Below are positions 45,608-52,990 of a stretch of 64,000 nt of DNA, one piece after another. Under the pieces are notes generated by a model. It did no database searches and was not told the DNA's origin. It saw only the letters and a list, made by a program, of their open reading frames with translations. Within the stretch, counting starts at the first letter, position 1; each line of letters opens with the position of its first letter. Origin of the DNA: Halobellus clavatus (GTDB taxonomy: Archaea; Halobacteriota; Halobacteria; Halobacteriales; Haloferacaceae); the NCBI RefSeq assembly GCF_900107195.1, contig NZ_FNPB01000009.1, positions 1-64,000 on the forward strand, read 5' to 3'. Made by a program: the position numbers and the translations under genes.

Positions 45608-45860
45608 ATACCAGGTGCGGCTCGACCGTAGCGCCTGCGATGGCGTGTTCGCTTGCCTCGCCCGGGACGACCGCTTCGTCGAGGCCTCCGACGGGCTGGC
45701 GACTATCGACGGGGGCGACGACGGGAGTCATCAGAAGCGAACTATGGACGGAGCGGAGGTCGTGACGTTCACCGACGGGCAGCTGACGGCAGCCGAACAG
45801 GCGGCCCGCGCCTGCCCGGTCGACGCGATCGAGGTCCTGACGGGGGAAGACAATGAGTGA
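45597..45860 (+). CDS. Small ferredoxin
   Basis: This 87-residue protein begins MTTEYQVRLDRSACDGVFAC and ends ARACPVDAIEVL. It has C-x5-C and a final CPVDAI, the pattern of [3Fe-4S]/[4Fe-4S] single-cluster ferredoxins, with a charged insertion between. It overlaps the end of cbiH2 by 11 nt, so it probably gives electrons to a nearby step such as CbiH-linked ring contraction or reduction of cobalt (inference). Confidence 0.78.
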   Translation: MTTEYQVRLDRSACDGVFACLARDDRFVEASDGLATIDGGDDGSHQKRTMDGAEVVTFTDGQLTAAEQAARACPVDAIEVLTGEDNE

Positions 45861-46569
45861 CGCGAGCCGACGATCCACGACGCCGGACCCAGTCGAGGAT
45901 TTGCTCGCCTCGACACCGGCCACGGCGTATTTCTGGGGACGCGTAGCCGGTGATGGCGAACTGACCGAGGACTGTGTGACCGTTCGGACGACAGACGAGA
46001 CCTCGGCCGACGCGCTCGCAGCGATTGCCGGCACCGGTCGAACGGATCACGACCATCGAATCACCGCCCGGGAGTCGGCGCACAACGCCTCGATCGTCCG
46101 GTTCGACGACGAGTACCAGTTGCAGGTATTCGGGACGCTGGCCGAGCGTGCGAGTGCCGCACTTGGGCTTCCAATCGACGGACAGCCCGGTGGATACCGG
46201 TTCGACACGTTCTCAGAGTACCGTCCACAGCTCGTTCGTGGATTACTCGAAGCCTGTGGCACCATCTGTTTCCGAGAGTCCTCGGGGTCTGTCGGTGTCT
46301 CGTTCGTCCACGACGACGACGCCCTCCTTCGGACGGTTCAGTCGCACCTCGCCGCCGCTGATCCCCACGTTCCGGCCGACGACCTCTCCGAGACGTCTTC
46401 CGGTGGCTACTGGTTCGGTCTGAGCGATGATGCGGACACGGCAGCGTTTGCCCGATGGGTGTACGCCGGCAGCGACGGGTCGGGACTGTACTCGACAGAG
46501 CGGCGGCAGAAACTCCGTCGGAGCGTCGAACGCGCAAACGGTAGCGAGGTAGGCGAACTCTCCCGATGA
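45853..46569 (+). CDS. Cobalamin-operon protein with two degenerate LAGLIDADG-like blocks
   Basis: The 238-residue protein has two blocks that look like homing-endonuclease repeats: AYFWGRVAGDGELTEDCVTV (25-44, acidic D34) and QLVRGLLEACGTICF (126-140), where the second acidic residue is replaced. GYWFGLSDDADTAAFARWVY continues the second fold. Haloarchaeal cobalamin clusters usually contain a protein of this type annotated only as hypothetical. It overlaps both neighbours (8 and 4 nt), so it is an integral operon member. DNA binding rather than cleavage is plausible. Confidence 0.6.
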   Translation: MSDASRRSTTPDPVEDLLASTPATAYFWGRVAGDGELTEDCVTVRTTDETSADALAAIAGTGRTDHDHRITARESAHNASIVRFDDEYQLQVFGTLAERASAALGLPIDGQPGGYRFDTFSEYRPQLVRGLLEACGTICFRESSGSVGVSFVHDDDALLRTVQSHLAAADPHVPADDLSETSSGGYWFGLSDDADTAAFARWVYAGSDGSGLYSTERRQKLRRSVERANGSEVGELSR

Positions 46570-47792
46570 CCACGAACGCGACAGCCACCTCGATCGGCCT
46601 CGACGACGAAGCCGTCCTGCTGGTCGGTCACGGATCTCGCCGCGAGAAGTCGAACGAACAGGTTCGCAGGCTCGCGGCCGACCTCGAAGGCCGACTCGGC
46701 GTCCCGGTCGACGCAGGGTTCCTCGAACTCGCGAAACCGTCGATCCCCGACGCCATCGCAGGCCTCGCCTCGAGTGTCTCGCGAATCACCGTCGTCCAGC
46801 TATCGCTCTTCGCAGCCAGTCATGTCAAGAACGACGTGCCACTGGCAGTCCAGAACGCCCGCGCAGAACACCCTGGGATCACAATCCACAACGGTGCACA
46901 TCTTGGGGTACATCCCGCACTCGTAGACCTCCTTGACGATCGGGCCGCGGCTGTAGAAGCGGAGCTGGGGGTCGACCGTGACGAAGCAGACGTCGCGGTC
47001 GTCCTCTGTGCCCGTGGCTCCAGCGACCCGGACGCGAACAGTGACGCACACAAACTCGCCCGGTTACTGTACGAGGGGCGCGCCTTCGATCGTGTCGAAA
47101 CCTCGTTCATCGGTGTTACCGAGCCGCGCCTCGAGGAGACGCTCCATACAGTGGCGAAAAACCGTCCAGACGCCGTGGTGGTACTCCCGTATATGCTGGG
47201 AGACGGCGTTCTCACCGGACGTATCCGCGACGGTGCCGCCGAGTTCGACGACGAATATCCGTACGTCGACGCCGGTGCGGGCGACCCGCTTGGGACCGAC
47301 ACTCGAATTCTGGACGTGCTCGGTGATCGGTGGCAGGAAGCTCGGACCGACAGCGTAGACATGTCCTGTGACACCTGCAAATACAAGGTGGAACTCGACG
47401 GGTACGAGGAGGACGTCGGCGGTGCGAGAGCGATGCTTCGGGCGCTGACACACCAGGAATCACACGCAGATCGCGATGACGTGGACGCCCAACCTCACGC
47501 ACACGACGCACCGGAGAAACACGTCGCGGTCTGTACGAACCAGACCTGTGCCGCCGACGGTTCACCAGCCGTTCTGGAACGGTTGCGACAGGAGGGCCGT
47601 GACTCTGACGCCTGTGACGCCCGAATCACGCGTTCGTCGTGTCTCGGCCGCTGTGGCGACGGCCCCATCGTCGCCGTCTATCCCGACGGTGTCTGGTACG
47701 GGGATGTCGACCAGACCGACGCGGAGCGAATCGTTTCGTCCCATCTTGATCGGGACCGTATCGTCTCGGACCTCGTCGATCAAACACTGTAA
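46566..47792 (+). CDS. cbiX: Sirohydrochlorin cobaltochelatase CbiX with C-terminal [2Fe-2S] domain
   Basis: The 408-residue protein has two CbiX halves: LLVGHGSRREKSNEQVRRLA (catalytic H22), VQLSLFAASHVKNDVP, then a second half with VVLCARGSSDPDANSDAHKL and VVVLPYMLGDGVLTGR. After a CxxC segment (C268, C271) and a His/Asp-rich linker comes a thioredoxin-like ferredoxin with C323, C328, C359 and C363. It inserts cobalt into sirohydrochlorin at the start of the early-cobalt route. The Fe-S domain is a known feature of long CbiX proteins. Confidence 0.93.
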   Translation: MTTNATATSIGLDDEAVLLVGHGSRREKSNEQVRRLAADLEGRLGVPVDAGFLELAKPSIPDAIAGLASSVSRITVVQLSLFAASHVKNDVPLAVQNARAEHPGITIHNGAHLGVHPALVDLLDDRAAAVEAELGVDRDEADVAVVLCARGSSDPDANSDAHKLARLLYEGRAFDRVETSFIGVTEPRLEETLHTVAKNRPDAVVVLPYMLGDGVLTGRIRDGAAEFDDEYPYVDAGAGDPLGTDTRILDVLGDRWQEARTDSVDMSCDTCKYKVELDGYEEDVGGARAMLRALTHQESHADRDDVDAQPHAHDAPEKHVAVCTNQTCAADGSPAVLERLRQEGRDSDACDARITRSSCLGRCGDGPIVAVYPDGVWYGDVDQTDAERIVSSHLDRDRIVSDLVDQTL

Positions 47793-47800
47793 CCACACCG

Positions 47801-48172
47801 ATGAGCTGCTATGAAATCGAAGCCCTACGACTCGGACTGATGAACGTACTCGGGACCGAAGACCGGAGCGCACGCGAACACGCGGAGACTGAACTAGCGG
47901 GTCATCTCGATGGCCCGATCGAGGGGTTAGCAAACGCGGAGAGCGTTTCGGAGATCGAGCGCCACCTCGATGCGGCGCTCGTCGACCTCGAGGAGGAAAT
48001 CGCCGCCACCGACACAGACGACCCGGAGTACGACTATATGCGTGGCCGACTGGTGGCCGTCCGCGACGCGGAGCGCGCCGTCCATCGGCTGACAGACCAA
48101 GGCGAGAGCGTCCTGAGCGGGTTGGGTGAGGCACACGACGTCCTCCACGAGACCTTCCCCGTCGATGAGTAA
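47801..48172 (+). CDS. DUF3209 family protein
   Basis: The 123-residue helical protein starts MSCYEIEALRLGLMNVLG, then runs through PIEGLANAESVSEIERHLDA to YDYMRGRLVAVRDAERAVHR, the DUF3209 pattern. These proteins are found beside cbiX in cobalamin clusters of haloarchaea and some bacteria, with no proven role. A partner or chaperone of the chelatase is possible. Confidence 0.85.
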   Translation: MSCYEIEALRLGLMNVLGTEDRSAREHAETELAGHLDGPIEGLANAESVSEIERHLDAALVDLEEEIAATDTDDPEYDYMRGRLVAVRDAERAVHRLTDQGESVLSGLGEAHDVLHETFPVDE

Positions 48173-49424
48173 CGCCCTGCAACAGCGGGCGGTCGAACTC
48201 GGTGACGTACCGCCCGCTCGATCCCGGCACGCGGGCAAACGGTCGGCAGTCACGTTGCCCGGGGCGTTGGTGGTCACTGGAACCGCCACCGGAGACGTGG
48301 TCGCGTACGACCGAACGACTCTCGATGAACGATGGCGAGAGAGAAGGGACACTGAGATGACGTCCGTCGTGGCAGCGGAGCCGTTCGGCGACGGTGTCGT
48401 GATCGGCGAGCGCAGTGCCGAGGGAACGCTCCGATGCTACGACCAGAAGACCGGCGAACTCCGATGGCAGTACGCCACCGCGAGGGACCTCGGGGCTCCG
48501 CAGAAATCGTCTCGGTTCTTTCTTCCCTTCGTCGCAGCTCTCGAGACGGCCGGAGATCGGTTGTACGTTGCATCCCGTCGTTACGAGCGCGACGGTGACC
48601 ATCGATCCTTCACTAGTGCCGTCTACGCGTTCGACGAGACGGGCGATGTCGTCTGGACGCACGAGACCGATGCATCGCCGATCAGTCTCGATGTCGAAGA
48701 GCGCCGCTTGGCCGTCGCGTACAATCGCTGTCCTGGCACCCATCAGCACGGGGTAGTCGTCCTCGATGCGGCAACAGGGACCGTTCGATACGAGTGGGAT
48801 CCCGGTACCGACGGTCAGCGACGCGTTGGTGACGTATCGCTCGTCTCGGACGGCGTGATAGTTGCCAGTCACGGCGACTACTGTGGCTACCGCCTCCACG
48901 ACGGGGGTGCCGAACAGTGGTGTGTCGACCTCGGAACACCAGCGGCGATCGGCGATGAAACGGTGTACGCCTATCCGAACCACGTGCACGCGACGGCGGA
49001 CGCCGCGGTCTTCGTCACGGGGAACACGTACTCGAGGGACGGCCGCGAGACTGCGTCACTGCATCCTCGTGAGCACACTGCCTTCGGGTACACCCCGGAC
49101 GGTGAGTGCGTCTGGACGGCTTCGGCCGGTGGCTTCGCGAGCGAACTCGGTGTCGGAGGAAACCACGTGGCTGTTCCCGGGGCACAACATTTCCGCACCC
49201 GGGATGCCGCGGTCCACGGTCTTCGGATATTCAGTACGGAAACTGGCCTCGAGGCGACCTTCGAAACCGATGGCATCGTCACAGCGGTTGCACTTGACGG
49301 TGAATCGTTCGTCGCCGTGGAGGAGCCGGTGGTCTATCACGACGAGGGGGAGAAACGGGGGACCTATCGGTTGGTATCGGGTGCGAGCCGCCGGGAGGCC
49401 CGAGCACACCGGGATCACTTGTAG
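48165..49424 (+). CDS. PQQ/WD-like beta-propeller protein
   Basis: The 419-residue protein starts at ATG 48165, overlapping the previous stop by 8 nt. It has repeats such as TGTATGDVVAYDRTTLDERW, GTLRCYDQKTGELRWQYA, VYAFDETGDVVWTHET and VVVLDAATGTVRYEW, each ending in a W or Y as in PQQ-type propellers. No Tat or Sec signal is seen, so it is probably cytoplasmic. Its role in cobalamin synthesis is unknown; a scaffold is one option. Last gene of the operon. Confidence 0.75.
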   Translation: MSNALQQRAVELGDVPPARSRHAGKRSAVTLPGALVVTGTATGDVVAYDRTTLDERWRERRDTEMTSVVAAEPFGDGVVIGERSAEGTLRCYDQKTGELRWQYATARDLGAPQKSSRFFLPFVAALETAGDRLYVASRRYERDGDHRSFTSAVYAFDETGDVVWTHETDASPISLDVEERRLAVAYNRCPGTHQHGVVVLDAATGTVRYEWDPGTDGQRRVGDVSLVSDGVIVASHGDYCGYRLHDGGAEQWCVDLGTPAAIGDETVYAYPNHVHATADAAVFVTGNTYSRDGRETASLHPREHTAFGYTPDGECVWTASAGGFASELGVGGNHVAVPGAQHFRTRDAAVHGLRIFSTETGLEATFETDGIVTAVALDGESFVAVEEPVVYHDEGEKRGTYRLVSGASRREARAHRDHL

Positions 49425-49444
49425 CGGAGACGGTACGCTCGGCG

Positions 49445-49774
49445 CTACTCTCCTCGTTGCGACGCGTCGGCACCGAATTCGTCTTCGAGCAACTCTGGCA
49501 CGTCTTCCGGACGCACGTCCGAGTACCACTGATTGCGGGGATGGATGACCAGGGCGGTGCCGTCGGCGCTACACAGACCGAGACAGCTCGTCTCCGCGAC
49601 GTGGACCTGAGACCAGAAGACGTCTCGTTCACGCAACCACGACTTCACTGCGTCGTACACCTCATCACCGTGGGCCTCCGCACAGCAGGCATACTCTGAA
49701 TCTCGCGCGTTCGTACAGACTAACACGTGGTCTGAAAATCCGTTCTCACGCACGTCGTCGGTTCGGGACCTCAT
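49445..49774 (-). CDS. [2Fe-2S] thioredoxin-like ferredoxin
   Basis: The 109-residue protein has HVLVCTNARDSEYACCAEAHG and ETSCLGLCSADGTALVIHPR: C20, C30/C31, C64 and C68, the thioredoxin-like [2Fe-2S] pattern also seen at the CbiX C-terminus. The ATG (49774) overlaps the cbtA stop in ATGA, so it is co-translated with the cobalt transporter. A regulator or reductase for cobalt is possible. Confidence 0.85.
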   Translation of the reverse strand: MRSRTDDVRENGFSDHVLVCTNARDSEYACCAEAHGDEVYDAVKSWLRERDVFWSQVHVAETSCLGLCSADGTALVIHPRNQWYSDVRPEDVPELLEDEFGADASQRGE

Positions 49775-50565
49775 CAATCTGCACTGAGAGTTCCGTCGGT
49801 GGGGTCGGTTGCGATAGCAGCGGGCCCCGTGTCCATCGACCGGCGGCGAAGTCGGGCGTGAGTGCCCGCGAGGAGCAGCCAGAGCAACGCCTGTCCGAAC
49901 ACGATCGTTCCCGTTAGTCCACTCGCCAACTCGGATGGAAGGGAACTCTCCACGGCGTTCACCGGGGAAAGAGCGGCTGGAATCGCGAGCAACCCGAGAG
50001 AAAGCATCGCGACGATGGTAGCGGTCGGTCGTCCGTGTGTGTCTCGGAGGCGATCGTACACGAACCCTGCGAGCAAACAGACGAACGCACCGGCCACCAT
50101 CATTCCCCCATAGAGCATACTGCGAAGCTCCGCCGGGAGTGCCTGTTCGGCTCCTAACCGTTGTGGCGAGAGCACGAGCCACGGCGCTCCGGAGACTGTG
50201 ATGAACCCGGCAACCGCCAAGAGGTAGCTCTGCGTTCCGCCAGTGCCCGGGATTACGGGTTCGAGGAAGTAGTAGGCGATGCCGAACACGACCCCACCCA
50301 AGAGAATGCCCCAGAGCACACCGGAGACGATACTCACGCCGTTTGTTACCGTCATCGAAACGGTGCTATCGTGCTGTGCTCCACCGCTCCCCTCGTGGTG
50401 TTCCCCAGTTGCGTGTTCGTGGTTGTCGCCGATAGCGTGGCTACCGTGGCCGAGTTCATCGGCGAACGCGACGAGCGGATTAGCGACGAATGCTATGAGG
50501 AGACCGAATACCAGCCCAGCAACCACCCCTGCTTTCACCCCCCGCTTCAGATAGGCAGCGAGCAT
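49774..50565 (-). CDS. cbtA: Cobalt transporter subunit CbtA
   Basis: The 263-residue protein has about six membrane segments and a His-rich loop after the first (HGSHAIGDNHEH, EHHEGSGGAQHD), as in CbtA, which was proposed as a cobalt importer from its link to B12 genes. Helices include VSGVLWGILLGGVVFGIAYY and MLYGGMMVAGAFVCLLAGF. It lies 2 nt after cbtB. Confidence 0.9.
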   Translation of the reverse strand: MLAAYLKRGVKAGVVAGLVFGLLIAFVANPLVAFADELGHGSHAIGDNHEHATGEHHEGSGGAQHDSTVSMTVTNGVSIVSGVLWGILLGGVVFGIAYYFLEPVIPGTGGTQSYLLAVAGFITVSGAPWLVLSPQRLGAEQALPAELRSMLYGGMMVAGAFVCLLAGFVYDRLRDTHGRPTATIVAMLSLGLLAIPAALSPVNAVESSLPSELASGLTGTIVFGQALLWLLLAGTHARLRRRSMDTGPAAIATDPTDGTLSAD

Positions 50566-50567
50566 CG

Positions 50568-50756
50568 TCAGTGGCAGGTGATCCCCGCCGCGTGCCGAAA
50601 GTTGTGCATAGAATCGTGCAGCATCGGGTCCTGAACGAACAGGAGAGCGAATCCGAGTGCCGCGACGAGAGCGAGTCCGACGGCCAGCTGCGTCGGCGTT
50701 AGTTCTACGCGTGCCTGTTCGACTCTACCGTGAACGGTGTTGTTGGCAGTCGGCAT
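50568..50756 (-). CDS. cbtB: Cobalt transporter subunit CbtB
   Basis: The 62-residue protein has one membrane helix (QLAVGLALVAALGFALLF) and a C-terminal tail with Met and His (MLHDSMHNFRHAAGITCH), the CbtB hallmark for metal capture. I start at ATG 50756; a box near GATTTTG lies upstream. It forms an operon with cbtA and the [2Fe-2S] protein. The chelatase gene upstream ends 52 nt before this start. Confidence 0.9.
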   Translation of the reverse strand: MPTANNTVHGRVEQARVELTPTQLAVGLALVAALGFALLFVQDPMLHDSMHNFRHAAGITCH

Positions 50757-50808
50757 CCTAAACCACACTTTCACAAAATCAAGTAAGGTTGTAAATCTTC
50801 CGGACGAA

Positions 50809-52956
50809 TCAAACCTCACTTTCGTGTGCGGTCGCGACGGCTGCCTCGATTCGTTCGGCTGACAGGGCGGAGAGCGGCACACGCTCGCCCTCCGTTTCGT
50901 CGGCGATCAGGCCTGTTACACCGGATCGGTCACCGTCACTTGCGTCGACGACGACCACGTGGGGATCGAACTCGCTCAACCGGGTAGCGGCTTCACGCGT
51001 CTCACGGAGTGGGCTCTCTTTCGCAACGTTCGCTCGGCCATCAGTGACCAGCACAACGACGCTGGTGCTTGGTTCGGCCCGGTCGAGCACGTCGCCGGCC
51101 GTTCGGAGGCCTGACGGCAGTGGCGTCCGGTCCCCAGTCGGCAGATCCTTGAGATGTCGAGCGGCGAGGGTGACGCTGTCTGTCGGGGGGAGGAGCACGT
51201 TTGCTTCCTCGCCGGCGAAGGCGACGAACGCGACTTCGTCGCGCTTCTGATAGGCGTCCTTGAGAAGTTCAAGCACGGTTCCCTTCGCGGCACGCATCGC
51301 CGGGAGCATCGACGCACTCGCGTCCACGACGAACACCACCAACGCGGAGGACTCGCTCTGCCGGACAGATTGACGGAGGTCGCGCGACTCGACGGACGCA
51401 GCGCCGCGGGCGGATGCTGCTCGAACCGACGCCGCGACGTCGATGCGTCGGGTCGAATCAGCTTGCCGACTCCGTATCCGTGCCCCCTCGGTGTCTACGT
51501 GTGGCTGCGTCCGCGAACGGGATCCGCGTTCTGCTCTCCCGCTCTCGACGGCTTCGGGTGCGGTCAGTTCGGGAGCGCGTGCGGCCCCGACGTCGGCACG
51601 CGACTCTCCTGGGACGATCGGTGTTCCTTCGGTTACGTCGTCGTTTGCCTCCGCCTCCGTGTTCTCGTCCGCCGCCTCTGCTTCGACATCGTCGGTCCCT
51701 CTCTCCTCACTCCGTTTTGGGGACGACGTGCCGGACTCACCCCCGTCGTGCGTGCCGTTCTGTTCGGACGATCCGGGGTCGGTCGAGTCCGACGGGTCCG
51801 CCTCCTCGGCGTCTCCGGTGTCATCCGCTCCGTCCGACGGATTCTCCTCGGCGTCGGGGGGCGCCTCCTCTGGGCGGTCGCTTCGGTCCTCTTGCCCGCT
51901 GTCGTTACCCTCACCATCGAAGTGGTCGTCGATGAGCTCACTCGGATCGGGCGCGTCTTCGAACGGCTGTGATCGAAGTCGGTGCGGGAGGGCGAGTTCC
52001 GCCGCCCGCTGCACGTCGGCTTCGATGACCTTCGTGCGCCCGTCGAGCGCGGCGAACGTTATCGCGGCACGCGCTGTTGCGATGTCTCCGCGGTGTCCGT
52101 CAACACCGGAGTCCCGACAGAGTGCTGCGATGTCCCGGGTGAACTGGGTGGAAAGATCGACTTCGGAGAGTCGCGTGCGGGCTTGTTCCAGCTGGTCCCG
52201 GAAGTCCCCGTCCTCGACACCCCCGTTGGTCGATTGCTCCGTTCGGGCTCCATCTGTTCGGCCGATCGCTCGGTCGATGATACTGACCCGTTGCTCTACG
52301 CCTTCACAGGCGGTGACCGACGCTTGGAGCGCGAACCGGTCGCGAAGCTGCGGTCTGAGATCTCCCTCTTCGGGATTCATCGTCCCCACGAGCGTGAACC
52401 TAGCAGGGTGAGAGACACTCAGACCGTCACGTTCGATTCTGTTGACCCCGCTCGCCGCCACATCAAGTAACACGTCGACGAGGTGATCGTCGAGGAGATT
52501 TACCTCATCAACGTAGAGGATACCGCGGTTCGCACGGGCGAGCACTCCGGGATCGAACTCGTATTCGCCGTCGAGTGCATCCGCTACGGAAAGTGTCCCG
52601 ACGACCCGCTCGCGGGTCGCCCCCAGCGGGAGCGTAACGAGAGGAACCGACCGTTCGACGGTCGGGGGATCGGTCCGCTCACGGCAGTCTTCGCACTGAT
52701 ACTCGGGGACGTTCGGCGGGCACCCGTACGGACAGCCCTCGACGGCATCCTGTGTCGGCAGAAGGTCAGTTAGCGCCCGCACCGCCGTGGACTTCGCCGT
52801 TCCTTTCTCGCCCTGTATGAGAAGGCCATTCAGGTCATCGTTCGTTGCGATGGTAAGTAAAGCTCTCTTGAGTTCCTCCTGACCGACGATTTCCGAGAAG
52901 GACAGCGACGTCCCCCGACCGTGCGAAGCTTTTTTGCCTCCGCCGTTATCAACCAT
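50809..52956 (-). CDS. chlID: ChlI/ChlD-fusion chelatase subunit (partner of CobN)
   Basis: The 715-residue protein has an AAA+ ChlI domain (Walker A GEKGTAKS at 49-56, LYVDEVNLLDDHLVDVLLD, TMNPEEGDLRPQLRDRF) and an acidic, proline-rich linker (about 340-440). A C-terminal von Willebrand A domain carries the MIDAS D545-A-S-A-S. CGYGCPP-like cysteines (near 80-95) form an insertion. In cobalamin clusters this fusion replaces CobS/CobT and energises CobN. I start at ATG 52956, which leaves a 34-bp spacer to cobN. Confidence 0.92.
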   Translation of the reverse strand: MVDNGGGKKASHGRGTSLSFSEIVGQEELKRALLTIATNDDLNGLLIQGEKGTAKSTAVRALTDLLPTQDAVEGCPYGCPPNVPEYQCEDCRERTDPPTVERSVPLVTLPLGATRERVVGTLSVADALDGEYEFDPGVLARANRGILYVDEVNLLDDHLVDVLLDVAASGVNRIERDGLSVSHPARFTLVGTMNPEEGDLRPQLRDRFALQASVTACEGVEQRVSIIDRAIGRTDGARTEQSTNGGVEDGDFRDQLEQARTRLSEVDLSTQFTRDIAALCRDSGVDGHRGDIATARAAITFAALDGRTKVIEADVQRAAELALPHRLRSQPFEDAPDPSELIDDHFDGEGNDSGQEDRSDRPEEAPPDAEENPSDGADDTGDAEEADPSDSTDPGSSEQNGTHDGGESGTSSPKRSEERGTDDVEAEAADENTEAEANDDVTEGTPIVPGESRADVGAARAPELTAPEAVESGRAERGSRSRTQPHVDTEGARIRSRQADSTRRIDVAASVRAASARGAASVESRDLRQSVRQSESSALVVFVVDASASMLPAMRAAKGTVLELLKDAYQKRDEVAFVAFAGEEANVLLPPTDSVTLAARHLKDLPTGDRTPLPSGLRTAGDVLDRAEPSTSVVVLVTDGRANVAKESPLRETREAATRLSEFDPHVVVVDASDGDRSGVTGLIADETEGERVPLSALSAERIEAAVATAHESEV

Positions 52957-52990
52957 ACTTGTATTAGCACAACGGAGATTTAACAACGTT
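52957..52990. promoter_or_regulatory. 34-bp bidirectional promoter between chlID and cobN
   Basis: TTGTATTAG (from 52959) is about 28 nt before the cobN ATG. On the other strand TTGTTAAATC is at the matching distance from the chlID ATG. Both transcripts would be leaderless and their promoter boxes interleave, so the two chelatase subunits are probably made together. Confidence 0.5.
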
